Assembly: GCF_020667895.1 (NCBI RefSeq)
Contig: NZ_JAFMPS010000002.1
Span: 387,131-451,130 of the forward strand
Source of the DNA: Alcanivorax sp. 1008
GTDB lineage: Bacteria; Pseudomonadota; Gammaproteobacteria; Pseudomonadales; Alcanivoracaceae
DNA length: 64,000 bases
Reading direction: 5' to 3'
Shown: in pieces, positions 22,405-32,517 of the stretch
Layout of the letters: every line of letters starts with the position of its first letter
Numbering within the stretch: position 1 is the first letter of the stretch
Program-made: the position numbers and the translations under genes
The notes under the pieces: model-generated
What the model saw: the letters and a program-made list of their open reading frames with translations, nothing else
Database searches by the model: none
Told to the model about the DNA's origin: nothing

Positions 22405-23319
22405 CTATTTGATATGGGCAAGAATGCCGTCAAGTTCGTCAAGGCTTCCGTAGGCAATAACCAGCTTACCCTTGCCGCCTTTCTCCTGACGCAGCTGAAC
22501 CGGAGCGCCAAGGCGGTCGGACAGATCACTGACCAACTGGCGCACGTTCGGGTCTTCCCGGACGATTTCCTTCACCGGCTTTTCTTTCTCGTAGTCGCGC
22601 ACCAGCGCTTCCGTTTGGCGGACCGACAGGCCTTTGGCGACAACAGTTCGTGCCGCAGCAATCTGGTTATCTGTGGCCAAAGCGAGCAGAGCGCGGGCAT
22701 GACCCATTTCCAGATCACCGTGCTCAAGCAACTTTTTAACTTCTTCTTCCAGAGAGATCAGGCGCAGCAGGTTGGTCACCATAGCGCGGGACTTACCAAC
22801 CGCATCGGCTACCTGCTGGTGGGTTAGTTCGAACTCATCTTTCAGTCGCGCCAGTGCAAACGCCTCTTCCATTGGATTCAGGTCTTCACGCTGAATGTTT
22901 TCAATCAGCGCCATGGCGATGGCAGCTTCGTCCGTGACTTCTCGAATGACCGCCGGGATGGTCGGCAGGCCGGCCATCTGGGCGGCACGCCAGCGACGCT
23001 CACCGGCGATGATTTCAAAACGGGTGTCGCTGATCGGGCGCACCACAATAGGCTGCATGACGCCCTGGGCCTTAATAGACTCGGCCAGCTCTTCAAGCGC
23101 TTCCGGCGACATGTCGCGGCGTGGCTGATAGCGGCCTCGCTGCAGCAGCTCCACCGGCAAGCGGCGCAGCTCACCATCACGGGCCGGGTGGCTTGCGCTT
23201 GCTGGAATGGTCACTTCGCCGTCGTTATCATGCAGACTGACTTCTTCACGGGGCGGCATCGCACTACCTAGCAATGCATCTAGTCCCTTGCTCAATCCCC
23301 GCTTCTTTTTTACTGCCAT
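22405..23319 (-). CDS. parB: Chromosome partitioning protein ParB
   Basis: 304 residues. CTP-dependent DNA clamp that loads at parS and spreads to organise the origin. The ATG at 23319 gives MAVKKKRGLSKGLDALLG, the canonical ParA-interacting N-terminus; upstream in-frame Mets are rejected. The ParB/Srx nuclease-like domain contains GERRWRAAQMAGL and ENIQREDLNPMEEA (CTP-binding region), followed by the helix-turn-helix THQQVADAVGKSRAMVTNLLRL. 69 bases after parA. I saw no palindrome matching parS nearby. Confidence 0.97.
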   Translation of the reverse strand: MAVKKKRGLSKGLDALLGSAMPPREEVSLHDNDGEVTIPASASHPARDGELRRLPVELLQRGRYQPRRDMSPEALEELAESIKAQGVMQPIVVRPISDTRFEIIAGERRWRAAQMAGLPTIPAVIREVTDEAAIAMALIENIQREDLNPMEEAFALARLKDEFELTHQQVADAVGKSRAMVTNLLRLISLEEEVKKLLEHGDLEMGHARALLALATDNQIAAARTVVAKGLSVRQTEALVRDYEKEKPVKEIVREDPNVRQLVSDLSDRLGAPVQLRQEKGGKGKLVIAYGSLDELDGILAHIK

Positions 23320-23388
23320 GTTTTGTATTCCTCGGACGCTTTTCGCGGCCATAAGCCGCACCTACAATAATTCATCAAGCCGCTGCTG

Positions 23389-24189
23389 CTACGATTCGGC
23401 TTTAACTTCCTGCTTTGTCAAAGTTTGTTCACGACGCAGAATTTCACCGGCAAGCGCAAGATAGCTGATCGCTCCGCGGGACTTGGCATCATAAGTAATT
23501 ACCGGAGCGCCGTGACTGGGCGCCTCCGCCAATCGCACATTGCGCGGAATAATGGTGCGGTAAACCTTGTCACCAAAATGCTGAATCAACTGATTGGACA
23601 CATCATTGGACAGACTAACGCGCGGGTCATACATGGTGCGCAGGATGCCACCGATGTGCAGTTTCGGGTTCAAAACGGCACGAATTTTTTCAATGGTATT
23701 GATCAGCGCTGTCAGACCTTCCAAGGCGTAGTACTCGCACTGCAGAGGCACGATCACCGAGTCTGCTGCGGTAAGCGCATTCACCGTCAACATGTTTAGC
23801 GACGGCGGACAATCAATCAGAATGTAGTCGTAACGGTTTTTGACCCGTGCCAACGCATTACGCAAGCGAAATTCCTTCAGCTTCATATCGAGCATCTGAA
23901 CTTCAGCTGCAGTCAGGTCTTCGTTGGCAGCAATCAGGTCAAAACCACTGGCTTCTGGAGTTTTGACAATGGCATCCTCGATTTCCACCTCGTCTATCAG
24001 GACGTCGTAAATAGTGTGCTCGACACCATGCTTGTCAACACCGGAGCCAGAGGTGGCGTTACCCTGTGGGTCACTGTCAATCAGCAACACCCGCTTACGG
24101 GTAGCTGCCAAAGAGGCAGCCAGATTGACGCTGGATGTGGTTTTACCCACACCCCCTTTCTGATTGGCGACTGCAAACACCGTGGTCAC
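23389..24189 (-). CDS. parA: Chromosome partitioning ATPase ParA/Soj
   Basis: 266 residues. Deviant Walker A ATPase KGGVGKTTSSVN with the signature lysine, Walker A' ILIDCPPSLNMLTVNAL and the Walker B-type switch. Binds DNA nonspecifically as an ATP dimer and moves ParB-parS complexes. Short chromosomal (type Ib-like) form without an N-terminal regulator domain. Placed 22 bases after rsmG, as in most gammaproteobacteria outside the enterics. Confidence 0.97.
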   Translation of the reverse strand: MTTVFAVANQKGGVGKTTSSVNLAASLAATRKRVLLIDSDPQGNATSGSGVDKHGVEHTIYDVLIDEVEIEDAIVKTPEASGFDLIAANEDLTAAEVQMLDMKLKEFRLRNALARVKNRYDYILIDCPPSLNMLTVNALTAADSVIVPLQCEYYALEGLTALINTIEKIRAVLNPKLHIGGILRTMYDPRVSLSNDVSNQLIQHFGDKVYRTIIPRNVRLAEAPSHGAPVITYDAKSRGAISYLALAGEILRREQTLTKQEVKAES

Positions 24190-24211
24190 GAACTCGTCTC
24201 CTTATGCAATG

Positions 24212-24832
24212 TCATGCAACGTCGCTGGTAAGAATCATCAGCTGCCGACGCTCATCCAGCCCCGGCACTTTCAAAGTAATGCGTTCCGCTTGCCAGGGTG
24301 CCTGCACGCCTGCCATTTCCACATCGCTGAGCGCAGCTTTCATTGCCAGCATGCGACCACCGGGGGCAAGCAGATGGCCGGCCACATCAAGCATGTCTGG
24401 CAGCGAGGCAAAGGCCCTGCTAATAACCTGCGGTGAGGCATTACGGTACTGCTCTGCCCGGGCCTGCACAACCTCGACATTGGTCAGGCCCAGCTCCAGG
24501 GCCGCCTGTCTGGCGAAACGGGTTTTCTTGCCGTTGCTGTCCAGCAACGTCACCCTCAAGGAAGGCAAAGCAATGGCCAAAGGAATACCCGGAATACCGG
24601 CCCCAGTACCAACATCAATTATTTCAGTGGCTTGCACATGGGGCAGCACACTGAGCGAATCTAGCAAATGGCGTACCACCATATCGACCGGGTCACGCAC
24701 AGCGGTCAAATTGTAGGCCTTGTTCCACTTACTCAGCAGGCCCACGTAGTCGAGTAGTTGCTGCTGCTGGAGCGGCGACAAATCGATACCGAGGGCGGTA
24801 ATGCCGTCGGCAAGAGTGGTATCCAGATTCAT
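24212..24832 (-). CDS. rsmG: 16S rRNA m7G527 methyltransferase RsmG
   Basis: 206 residues. SAM-dependent methylation of G527 in 16S rRNA. N-terminal helices ([23 protein letters not shown]) and the SAM motif [21 protein letters not shown] are diagnostic of GidB/RsmG. Overlaps the mnmG stop by four bases, so the two RNA-modification genes are translationally coupled. Confidence 0.97.
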   Translation of the reverse strand: MNLDTTLADGITALGIDLSPLQQQQLLDYVGLLSKWNKAYNLTAVRDPVDMVVRHLLDSLSVLPHVQATEIIDVGTGAGIPGIPLAIALPSLRVTLLDSNGKKTRFARQAALELGLTNVEVVQARAEQYRNASPQVISRAFASLPDMLDVAGHLLAPGGRMLAMKAALSDVEMAGVQAPWQAERITLKVPGLDERRQLMILTSDVA

Positions 24833-26715
24833 GCCTGAACCTTACGCCCGGCGCTGCTTTTTTTCAGATAGATACGCAGTAGAGAAATAGCTGCCGGGGT
24901 CATGCCCTGAATACGGCTGGCTTGGCCCAGGGTGGTCGGTCGCACTTGCTCCAACTTCTGGCGCAGCTCGTTGGACAGACCGCTGACCACGGCGTAATCA
25001 AAGTCTTCCGGCAATGCAGTATTTTCGCTGGCACGAAGTTTTTCCACTTCATCCGCCTGGCGATCAATGTAGCCGGCATACTTGGCCAGAATTTCCACCT
25101 GCTCCGCCACTGCCGGAGCTTCCGCTTCAAACCCGGCGGCCTGCATCAACGGCAGATATTCCACCTCTGGGCGACGCAGCAGATCAAGCAAGCTGTATTC
25201 GTGGCTGATCGGTTTGTCGAGCAGGGCGTTGACCTTTTCCGCCTTGTCAGTACCTGGCTGAATCCAATTGGTTTTAAGGCGCGTCTGTTCGCGCTCCATA
25301 CCTTCGCGCTTGGCGCAGAAAACATCCCAGCGCTGATCATCAACCAGGCCCAGCTCGCGGCCTTTTTCTGTCAGCCGCAGGTCGGCGTTATCCTCGCGCA
25401 GCAGCAAACGGTATTCAGCACGACTGGTGAACATGCGGTAGGGTTCGCGGGTGCCCAACGTAATCAAATCATCCACCAGCACACCGATGTAGGCCTCTTC
25501 CCGGCGAGGACTCCAGGGTTGGCGATCACTCGCCAACAGCGCCGCATTAATGCCCGCCAGCAAACCCTGCGCGGCAGCTTCCTCATAACCGGTGGTGCCG
25601 TTAATCTGGCCGGCGAAAAACAGACCCGGCACATGTTTGGTTTCCAGCGAGTGTTTGAGATCCTGCGGATTGAAGTAGTCGTATTCAATAGCGTAGCCGG
25701 GCCGCGTGATATGGGCGTTTTCAAAACCGCGAATGGAACGCACGGCGGCCAACTGGATATCAAACGGCAGTGAGGTAGAAATGCCGTTCGGATATAGCTC
25801 GTGGGTGGTCAGACCTTCCGGTTCGACAAAAATCTGGTGGCTGGTCTTGTCAGCGTAGCGATTGACTTTGTCCTCGATGCTCGGGCAATAGCGCGGCCCG
25901 GTACCTTCGATAACGCCGGTAAACATGGGCGAGCGATCAAACCCGGAACGGATGATCTCGTGGGTACGCTCGTTGGTGTGGGTGATATAGCAACAGATTT
26001 GCTGCGGGTGCTCTTGCGCACTGCCCACGTAACTCATCACCGGAATCGGTGTATCGCCCCACTGCTGTTGCATAACAGAGAAGTCGACGGTCTTGCCATC
26101 AATGCGCGGCGGCGTGCCTGTTTTTAAACGCTCAACGCGCAGCGGCAGTTCGCGCAGACGCGAGGCCAGAGCAATAGACGGCGGATCACCAGCGCGACCA
26201 CCACTATGGTTGTCGAGGCCAACATGGATGCGACCGCCAAGAAAAGTACCTGCGGTCAGCACCACTGCGCGCGCATGGAAACGCAGGCCCATATTGGTGA
26301 CAGCGCCGACGCAGCGCTCGCCCTGCATAATCAGGTCGTCCACCGCCTGCTGAAAGATAGTCAGGTTCGGCTGATCTTCCAGCATGGAACGAATCGCCGC
26401 CTTGTAAAGAATGCGGTCTGCCTGGGCACGGGTAGCACGAACCGCAGGCCCCTTGCGGGCATTTAGCACGCGAAACTGGATGCCGGCACGATCCGTGGCG
26501 CGGGCCATGACGCCACCCAGTGCATCAATCTCTTTAACCAGGTGACTCTTGCCAATGCCGCCGATGGCCGGGTTGCAGCTCATCTGGCCGAGGGTTTCGA
26601 TGTTGTGGGTCAACAACAAGGTGGCCGCACCCATACGCGCAGCCGCCAGCGCCGCTTCGGTACCGGCGTGGCCACCACCAATAACAATGACATCGAAACG
26701 TTGCGCGAAATCCAT
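24829..26715 (-). CDS. mnmG: tRNA uridine 34 modification enzyme MnmG (GidA)
   Basis: 628 residues. FAD protein that with MnmE installs the carboxymethylaminomethyl group on U34 of several tRNAs. FAD-binding [21 protein letters not shown] (10-30), the [22 protein letters not shown] signature with the conserved Cys, and the C-terminal helical MnmE/tRNA-binding domain (about 550-628) are intact. The partner mnmE, often just upstream, is not next to it here. Promoter candidate at 26737-26764. Confidence 0.97.
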   Translation of the reverse strand: MDFAQRFDVIVIGGGHAGTEAALAAARMGAATLLLTHNIETLGQMSCNPAIGGIGKSHLVKEIDALGGVMARATDRAGIQFRVLNARKGPAVRATRAQADRILYKAAIRSMLEDQPNLTIFQQAVDDLIMQGERCVGAVTNMGLRFHARAVVLTAGTFLGGRIHVGLDNHSGGRAGDPPSIALASRLRELPLRVERLKTGTPPRIDGKTVDFSVMQQQWGDTPIPVMSYVGSAQEHPQQICCYITHTNERTHEIIRSGFDRSPMFTGVIEGTGPRYCPSIEDKVNRYADKTSHQIFVEPEGLTTHELYPNGISTSLPFDIQLAAVRSIRGFENAHITRPGYAIEYDYFNPQDLKHSLETKHVPGLFFAGQINGTTGYEEAAAQGLLAGINAALLASDRQPWSPRREEAYIGVLVDDLITLGTREPYRMFTSRAEYRLLLREDNADLRLTEKGRELGLVDDQRWDVFCAKREGMEREQTRLKTNWIQPGTDKAEKVNALLDKPISHEYSLLDLLRRPEVEYLPLMQAAGFEAEAPAVAEQVEILAKYAGYIDRQADEVEKLRASENTALPEDFDYAVVSGLSNELRQKLEQVRPTTLGQASRIQGMTPAAISLLRIYLKKSSAGRKVQA

Positions 26716-26736
26716 CGGCTCTCGACCTGAAAGGAC

Positions 26737-26764
26737 ACTATATATAGTGGGCAGAGACGCCCAA
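26737..26764 (-). promoter_or_regulatory. Promoter candidate for mnmG-rsmG-parAB, with 14-bp palindrome at -10
   Basis: Minus strand: TTGGGC (26759-26764), 16 bases, TATAGT (26737-26742), 22 bases before the mnmG ATG. The -10 lies in the perfect palindrome CACTATATATAGTG (26736-26749), which could be an operator or chance AT symmetry. Confidence 0.5.
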
Positions 26765-26795
26765 CGACACTAATTCTGCTCAGATTTTGAGCAAA

Positions 26796-26816
26796 GGGCG
26801 CGTAGTATACGCGCCC
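26796..26816 (-). terminator. Hairpin after the GlyGly-CTERM-like gene
   Basis: GGGCGCGTA, three-base loop, TACGCGCCC: a nine-pair perfect stem, followed on the minus strand by TTTG only. It begins ten bases after the stop of the upstream gene. A second small dyad, GCTCA-N5-TGAGC (26778-26792), follows. Probably a terminator insulating mnmG, though the T run is short. Confidence 0.5.
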
Positions 26817-26826
26817 GGAGGGGAAA

Positions 26827-28509
26827 TTAAAGGGCGTGGCGACGGCGGCCAAGCAAGAGAAGTAATGTCAGCAACCCTGCAGCGCTCCCGCCACCGTCAC
26901 CACCTCCTTCCCGGGGTATCTCAACAAATATTCCCCCATACAAACCAAGCTCGTCCTCCACCAGGACACCCAGCTCAATGCGGCGGCGCAATATGCCTGC
27001 GGTGGACAAGATCTGGCCGGTATCGGAGTTGTAGAAAAGGGAACCCCTGAGCTCGAAGCAGGCCAACTCACCAGCAAATTTGGCATAGCCGCAAGCCGAA
27101 GCCAAACCCATTTCGAACGTATGTCCGTCCGGATCAATAATGTAATCGCGAAGGTTTAGGGCTACGAATTCATCATCATCCAGGCCTCGCAGCGTCTGCC
27201 GCCGATGGGCCAGAAACGCCTTATCGTCAAACGCTGGCAGCCGGTTAAACTCGATGGCGCCGATATCCAGCGCGTTACCAGTCAGGCGAGCGCTGCCGCG
27301 CAGGTCGGTCAGCGGTGTATCACCCACTCCCGGCACCAGCGCCAGATCGCCCGCATCACGCAGAGGGCTGTCAGGCGCGGGGGCGGGAGGCTGGCCTTCA
27401 AGGCGAGCTGCCTCACCCAGTAATGCCAGACTGGTTACATCACGTCCAACACTGCCACCAAGCCACTCAATATCGACAAGCGAGTACTGCAGGTCAGCGC
27501 TACCGGTGAGTGCAATGGATTGGCAACTGTTGTCTGCGATCACCGAATGGTACAAACGGATTTCGCCAGCCACCGTCGCACAGTTACCGGCACTGCTTTC
27601 GTTGCGCGTGACAGTACTGTGGCGAAGCGCAAGCAGGTCGCCATCAAATTGAATCAGAGGCTGATCGCCGGCTGCGTAGTCATACACCATTACCTGCTCA
27701 AGCAGCACCACGGGCGCCAAAGAGTCGTCTACCGAGGGCAGCGGGTTGGCCTGCAGGAATGCCGAAGCCATGCGGAACACGCCATTACGGACTTGCATGT
27801 CGATACATCCAGCCAAGGTGATCACACTATTCGCCGGGATATCATTTACTTGCCCATACAAATTGGACCGGATGCCATCCAGCTCCAGCCGGCCACCACA
27901 CTCTGCAGCCTGCAGCTCGGCAAACGCGCCACGCACATCGATATTAGTGAAATTCAGGATGGCGGTGGAGCCAAGCTGGCCCGAGAGAACTATCTCATTG
28001 ATAAGAAACAAGGCGCCCTCGACGGTTAAATCCACGGCTCCGCATTGCAAGTCCAGCGCCTTGCCGAATCCTTGGATCAAGCCGCCCTCAATGGTGAGCT
28101 CGGTGTCGCATAACTCAATGCCCGCACCCTCGGCGACAGGCCCGTCGTAGACCAGATAAACATCTTCCAGTCTGCTACCGCTAGCCTCAGCACCGACAAC
28201 AATGGCGGTCTCCACACCCTCTAGCGCATAGACCACAGCCGTTACGTCTGCACTGGCAGCGGCTATGGTGACAGTGTTAGTCAACTCTAACGGTGCGTAC
28301 AAAACACTGATGGGAATATGAATAAGCACTTCAGCCGGCTCATCGTCCAGGTTGGCCGCTGCGATAGCACCTGCAAGTGTGTAGTCACCGGTGCCCGGTT
28401 GGTCCGGCCCATCTGTGAGGGTGACGTTATAGGTGGCAGCTTGCGCCGCCGAGGCGAGGCTCAACATAACGGTAAAGCAGAAGGCGAGAAAGCCGGTTCC
28501 TGAGTGCAT
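26827..28509 (-). CDS. Secreted beta-helix-like protein with GlyGly-CTERM-type tail
   Basis: 560 residues. The ATG at 28509 gives a clean signal peptide ending SAAQA-ATYNV (residue 24). The mature part begins YNVTLTDGPDQPGTGDYTLAGAIAAAN, as in CSLREA/choice-of-anchor Q-type proteins, and continues as short beta-rich repeats with several Cys pairs, compatible with a right-handed beta-helix. PLTDLRGSARLTGNALDIGAIEF is the characteristic closing segment of such proteins. The C-terminus has a Gly-rich stretch, a hydrophobic helix and RRRHAL, the arrangement of GlyGly-CTERM sorting signals cut by rhombosortase. No rhombosortase gene is in the window. Function unknown; adhesion or matrix role is speculation. 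Confidence 0.8.
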   Translation of the reverse strand: MHSGTGFLAFCFTVMLSLASAAQAATYNVTLTDGPDQPGTGDYTLAGAIAAANLDDEPAEVLIHIPISVLYAPLELTNTVTIAAASADVTAVVYALEGVETAIVVGAEASGSRLEDVYLVYDGPVAEGAGIELCDTELTIEGGLIQGFGKALDLQCGAVDLTVEGALFLINEIVLSGQLGSTAILNFTNIDVRGAFAELQAAECGGRLELDGIRSNLYGQVNDIPANSVITLAGCIDMQVRNGVFRMASAFLQANPLPSVDDSLAPVVLLEQVMVYDYAAGDQPLIQFDGDLLALRHSTVTRNESSAGNCATVAGEIRLYHSVIADNSCQSIALTGSADLQYSLVDIEWLGGSVGRDVTSLALLGEAARLEGQPPAPAPDSPLRDAGDLALVPGVGDTPLTDLRGSARLTGNALDIGAIEFNRLPAFDDKAFLAHRRQTLRGLDDDEFVALNLRDYIIDPDGHTFEMGLASACGYAKFAGELACFELRGSLFYNSDTGQILSTAGILRRRIELGVLVEDELGLYGGIFVEIPREGGGDGGGSAAGLLTLLLLLGRRRHAL

Positions 28510-28710
28510 CGTAATTCCCGATCCATGGCATCCATTTAAGAGGGCCGGCATCATAGCCATTTCAGGATGGCCAGCCAAACATGGCCTTTTGATATCAAAC
28601 AATCAGCGCGTGTCGTACCCACCTGACAATTTTGGCTAGCACGGCTATCCACCCCGACCTCTATCCAGAGGTTTCCGCGTATACTGCGACTTTAACCGGG
28701 AAGCCAACTT

Positions 28711-30408
28711 TTGGACGCTCTCAATCTGACACTGTTGATCGGAGCCAGCCTGCTGTTCGTGGGCTTGTTACTTGGCTCCCTGAGCCTGCGCTTTGGGGTG
28801 CCATCGCTGCTGGTATTTTTGCTGGTCGGCATGGCGGCCGGAGAGGATGGCATCGGCGGCATTCAGTTTGACGATTTTGAGCTCGCCTATCTGGTATCAA
28901 ATATCGCTCTGGCCATCATCCTGCTTGATGGTGGCTTACGCACCCGACTATCCACCTTTCGCGTTGGCCTGAAACCGGCGCTGACGCTGGCGACGCTTGG
29001 GGTGGCACTGAGCGCCGGACTGGTTGGCGCCTTTGCCACCTGGTTGATGGATCTGGACTGGCGTATCGGCCTGCTGCTTGGCGGCATCATCGGCTCCACC
29101 GATGCGGCGGCGGTGTTTAATCTTATCAAGGGCACCGGTGTCACCCTGAACGAGCGGGTGGCCAGCACGCTGGAAGTGGAATCCGGCCTGAACGATCCAA
29201 TGGCAATTTTTATCACCGTGCTGCTGATCGAGGTAATTACCACTCCGGCGTTCGGGCTAGGCCGGGAAAGCCTGCTGGCACTGGTTCAGCAGTTTGGCGT
29301 TGGCGCCCTGCTTGGCGCCGGTCTGGGCACCCTGCTGGCGGAGCTACTGCTCCGCGTGCGCAGCAAGGAGGGCCTGCATGCACTGCTGCTATGCGCCGGC
29401 GGTGCTTGCGTGTTTGCGGTCACCAATACCTTGGGCGGATCAGGCTTTCTGGCGGTCTATCTGGCCGGACTGATTGCCGGCAATCGTCGTGGCGGCGCCG
29501 GTGATGATCTGCTGCAGTCCATGGACTCGATGGCTTGGCTGGCACAGTCCGGCATGTTCCTGTTGCTCGGTTTGCTGGTGACTCCGTCCACCCTCGGAGT
29601 GCATGGTCAGGAAGCGATCATCATTGCCCTGTTCCTGATGTTTATCGCCCGGCCATTGGCAGTGTGGCTGTGCCTGTTGCCATTCCATTTCGACTGGCGG
29701 GAGAAACTGTTCGTCTCCTGGACCGGCCTGCGTGGTGCGGTGCCCATCGTGCTGGCCATGTTTCCACTGCTGGCCGGGATCAGCGAGACCAGACTGCTGT
29801 TCGACGTTACCCTGATCGTGGTGCTGGCATCGCTGCTGTTGCAAGGTAGCACCATGGGACTGCTGGCAAGAACCTTGCGAGTGTCGTTACCGCTGCTACC
29901 GAAACCGTTACAGGTATCGGCATGGCAGGGCGGCGGTCATCTGCATCTGGTCCAGTTTGTGGTCGAGCCGGGCGCCCGGGCGGATGGCAAGACACTGGCG
30001 TCACTGGCCGTAGGGGAGGCCCGGCCTTTATTGATTTTGCGCGGCGAGGAGCAGCTGCAGGATAGCGCCAGCCTGGTCAACGCTGGCGATCACGTCGCCT
30101 GGCTGGCACCACTGGATGAAGAACCCTCACTGGCAGCGCTATGCCAGACCGTGACACCGTCGATCAAACGCTTCTACGGCGACTTCACCATGCGCGGCGA
30201 CGTTCATGTTGCTGACCTTGCCAGCGCCTATGGCATTCAATTCGACGATAACGGCATCGGCAGACTCACTCTGGATGCCCTGTTCCGCCGGCGCATCGGC
30301 CAGCCTGTGGTCGGTGACGCTCTGCGCATCGGCGGCCTGCGCCTGCGGGTGCGCAGCATGGACGGGGAGCGAGTCGACCAGGTAGGCATTCGCCTGCCAC
30401 GGGATTAA
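28711..30408 (+). CDS. nhaP2: K+/H+ antiporter NhaP2 (CvrA)
   Basis: 565 residues. CPA1-family antiporter, 12 to 13 membrane helices (about 5-385) followed by a cytoplasmic TrkA-C domain (about 400-480) and a CorC/HlyC-like domain. VSNIALAIILLDGGLRTRLSTFRVG and SGLNDPMAIFITVLLIE (with the conserved Asp) align with the Escherichia coli protein. The TTG start is accepted because it gives the family N-terminus MDALNLTLLIGAS and a -10 hexamer TATACT at 28680-28685 leaves no room for an earlier start. The 201-base divergent gap to the preceding gene holds no other gene. Its stop directly abuts that of the FTR1 gene. Confidence 0.92.
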   Translation: MDALNLTLLIGASLLFVGLLLGSLSLRFGVPSLLVFLLVGMAAGEDGIGGIQFDDFELAYLVSNIALAIILLDGGLRTRLSTFRVGLKPALTLATLGVALSAGLVGAFATWLMDLDWRIGLLLGGIIGSTDAAAVFNLIKGTGVTLNERVASTLEVESGLNDPMAIFITVLLIEVITTPAFGLGRESLLALVQQFGVGALLGAGLGTLLAELLLRVRSKEGLHALLLCAGGACVFAVTNTLGGSGFLAVYLAGLIAGNRRGGAGDDLLQSMDSMAWLAQSGMFLLLGLLVTPSTLGVHGQEAIIIALFLMFIARPLAVWLCLLPFHFDWREKLFVSWTGLRGAVPIVLAMFPLLAGISETRLLFDVTLIVVLASLLLQGSTMGLLARTLRVSLPLLPKPLQVSAWQGGGHLHLVQFVVEPGARADGKTLASLAVGEARPLLILRGEEQLQDSASLVNAGDHVAWLAPLDEEPSLAALCQTVTPSIKRFYGDFTMRGDVHVADLASAYGIQFDDNGIGRLTLDALFRRRIGQPVVGDALRIGGLRLRVRSMDGERVDQVGIRLPRD

Positions 30409-32277
30409 TCAGCCGGCTGCCTGTCGTTGGCGCCAAAACATCCACACTGCAACAACCAGTACCAGCAGCTGTAATCCCAACCCCTCCATACTCGGGTAGA
30501 TGCCCAGCCATTCGATCCGTGGAATCGCCACATGATCCAGCGGCAGCCTGCCCGCCTCCTGCAGCGCAGCAACACCTTTGCCAACAAACACAAACGCCAA
30601 CGCAATCATCATCCAGGCGCTGACCATAAAGAACTTTGTTAGCGGGATACGCAGGCCTACTCGCTGAATCATCAGTGTGATCCCGGCCAATACCGCCAGC
30701 GCCATCAACCCACCGGTGACCACGGAATGCTGTGCGCCCGCGTTGGTCTGCACCCATAGCGCCTGATAGAACAGGATGGTTTCGAATATCTCTCGATAAA
30801 CTGCCAGAAAAGAGACCAGAGCAAATGACCAAAGCGCGCCGCGGCTGAGTGCGGTGTTCATCTGGCTGGCGATGTACTCACTCCACTTACGGGCGTTGGC
30901 TCGCGAATGCATCCAGAAGCCGACGTAGAAAAGAATGGCGGCGGCCACCAGCGCAGTAACCCCTTCGGTGACTTCCCGAGTAGCACCGCTGATAGCGAAC
31001 ATCCATGTGGACACGGCCCAGGTAGATACCCCGGCAACCGTTGCCAGCAACGCCCCACCGTAGAGCCAGCGAAGGCCCTCACGCTGGCCAGTCTTTATCA
31101 AAAAGGCCGCCATGGCGGCCAGCACCAGAATGGCCTCAAGCCCCTCCCGAAGTAAAATGATGAAGGCGCTCAGGAATGCCACCCCCGGTGACAATGAATT
31201 CGACTCGGCTCGCAGCTGGGCTTGTTCAAGTTGGGCAATAATGTTTTCTGCATGGCTTTGTACTTCGGCGGAGTCCGGCTTGTTATCAAGCAGCGCTCGG
31301 TAAGCCATCATCTCACCTTCAATGGTACGCACCGCGTCCGGCGCAACATTGCCAAGAGATGCCTCGGTTAACTCGAACCCCTCAAGGTATGCGGTGATTG
31401 CGTGGCGGCGCGCAGCCAGAAAGTCACCTTGCTGATAGCTCTGCACACTGCTTCGCAACTCCTGCTTTGCCACTGCCCATGGGCTCTGTCGACTGGCGAA
31501 CAGGTCCTCCGGCTGGTGGCGAGCATGCAGCGCCAGCGCCTCGCCATTGTCTAAATGTGCGGCCAGCTCTGCCGGTGTTTCGGTTACCGCCTGATGCAGG
31601 GAAATGGACTGCGCTGCCCAATCAAGTGGCTGCGGGGAGGCATAGAAACCACCAACATAGAACGCCAGCGCCCAGCGATCTTCATCTGGCAAATCGACAA
31701 AGCCCTGCATGGCAGTTCCAGCGACACCGAGGGTAATGGTGTTGTAGAGCGCATAAAGGCTACGCACCCGGGCCCGCTCCGGGTCATGGAAATCCGTTGG
31801 CGCCGGCGATATGCCCGCCGCCAGCACACCATCGCCCTGCCCCTGCACGCCATGGCAGCCGGCGCATTGTTGCTGATAGATGGCGGCGCCTTGCTGCAGT
31901 GATGGCACCTTGCGTGGCAGCAGATCCAGCTGCAGGTGTGTCATCAGCTGCTGCCCGAGACGCTGACTGACATCCGCGACAAAAGCGGGGTCGGCGTAAT
32001 CACGGACGCCCTCACTCAGTTCAGCGGCCAGCTGGTCCAGCACCGGCTGCACACCTGGCGGTGCTTTCAAAGCCCGGACCTCGTCCTCGATGCGATGGCT
32101 GAAGTCCAGCATCTCCTGATACTCGCTGGGATTAATGGCCTCGCCTGCCTGTACCGCGCCGGCATAATCCACACCGACGTAATCAACAAGCTGGAGCAAT
32201 AAACGGCCTTCCGTGGCGGCGGCAGGACCTGCGCCGGCCAACATGATCAGCATGATCAAACAACGTTTCAGAATCAT
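30409..32277 (-). CDS. FTR1-family iron permease fused to periplasmic cytochrome c
   Basis: 622 residues. Signal peptide (1-22), a helical periplasmic region, a monohaem cytochrome c (CAGCH at about 135-139, Met ligand in GTAMQGF), a helical linker, then a seven-helix FTR1 permease (about 365-615). Both iron-binding REXXE motifs are present: REGLE (about 376) and REIFE (about 495). This is the single-protein form in which a haem domain replaces the separate ferroxidase partner; high-affinity ferrous iron uptake is inferred. No Fur box of good quality was found upstream. Start at 32277 gives MILKRCLIMLIMLAGAG; longer frames add an unlikely N-terminus. Confidence 0.88.
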   Translation of the reverse strand: MILKRCLIMLIMLAGAGPAAATEGRLLLQLVDYVGVDYAGAVQAGEAINPSEYQEMLDFSHRIEDEVRALKAPPGVQPVLDQLAAELSEGVRDYADPAFVADVSQRLGQQLMTHLQLDLLPRKVPSLQQGAAIYQQQCAGCHGVQGQGDGVLAAGISPAPTDFHDPERARVRSLYALYNTITLGVAGTAMQGFVDLPDEDRWALAFYVGGFYASPQPLDWAAQSISLHQAVTETPAELAAHLDNGEALALHARHQPEDLFASRQSPWAVAKQELRSSVQSYQQGDFLAARRHAITAYLEGFELTEASLGNVAPDAVRTIEGEMMAYRALLDNKPDSAEVQSHAENIIAQLEQAQLRAESNSLSPGVAFLSAFIILLREGLEAILVLAAMAAFLIKTGQREGLRWLYGGALLATVAGVSTWAVSTWMFAISGATREVTEGVTALVAAAILFYVGFWMHSRANARKWSEYIASQMNTALSRGALWSFALVSFLAVYREIFETILFYQALWVQTNAGAQHSVVTGGLMALAVLAGITLMIQRVGLRIPLTKFFMVSAWMMIALAFVFVGKGVAALQEAGRLPLDHVAIPRIEWLGIYPSMEGLGLQLLVLVVAVWMFWRQRQAAG

Positions 32278-32517
32278 ATCGCTCTCGCCAGAGGAGAAAT
32301 TGGCCATTGGGGGCGGCCACTCTACGCCCAACCAATGCAAATGGGAATAATTCCTGTTCACATATGGGGCCATCTTATCTTAGCGGCATTCCCACTAGCG
32401 CCGGAGCAATCGGTTTTTCCGGTCAAAGCTTCGCCGCAGCCGTTCCGTTATAAATCGCCGCCATCGGGAGACAGGCGTTCGCCAGTTTGCCCAGACACAC
32501 ACTTTTTGAGGTGACCT

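Noticed and set aside
22316-24211. parS site near parAB
   Set aside because: I looked for TGTTTCACGTGAAACA-like palindromes; the CACGTG cores seen in the window lack matching flanks.
32341-32354. Fur-box-like GGAATAATTCC upstream of the FTR1 gene
   Set aside because: Only about half of the positions fit the 19-base Fur consensus; symmetry is probably chance.
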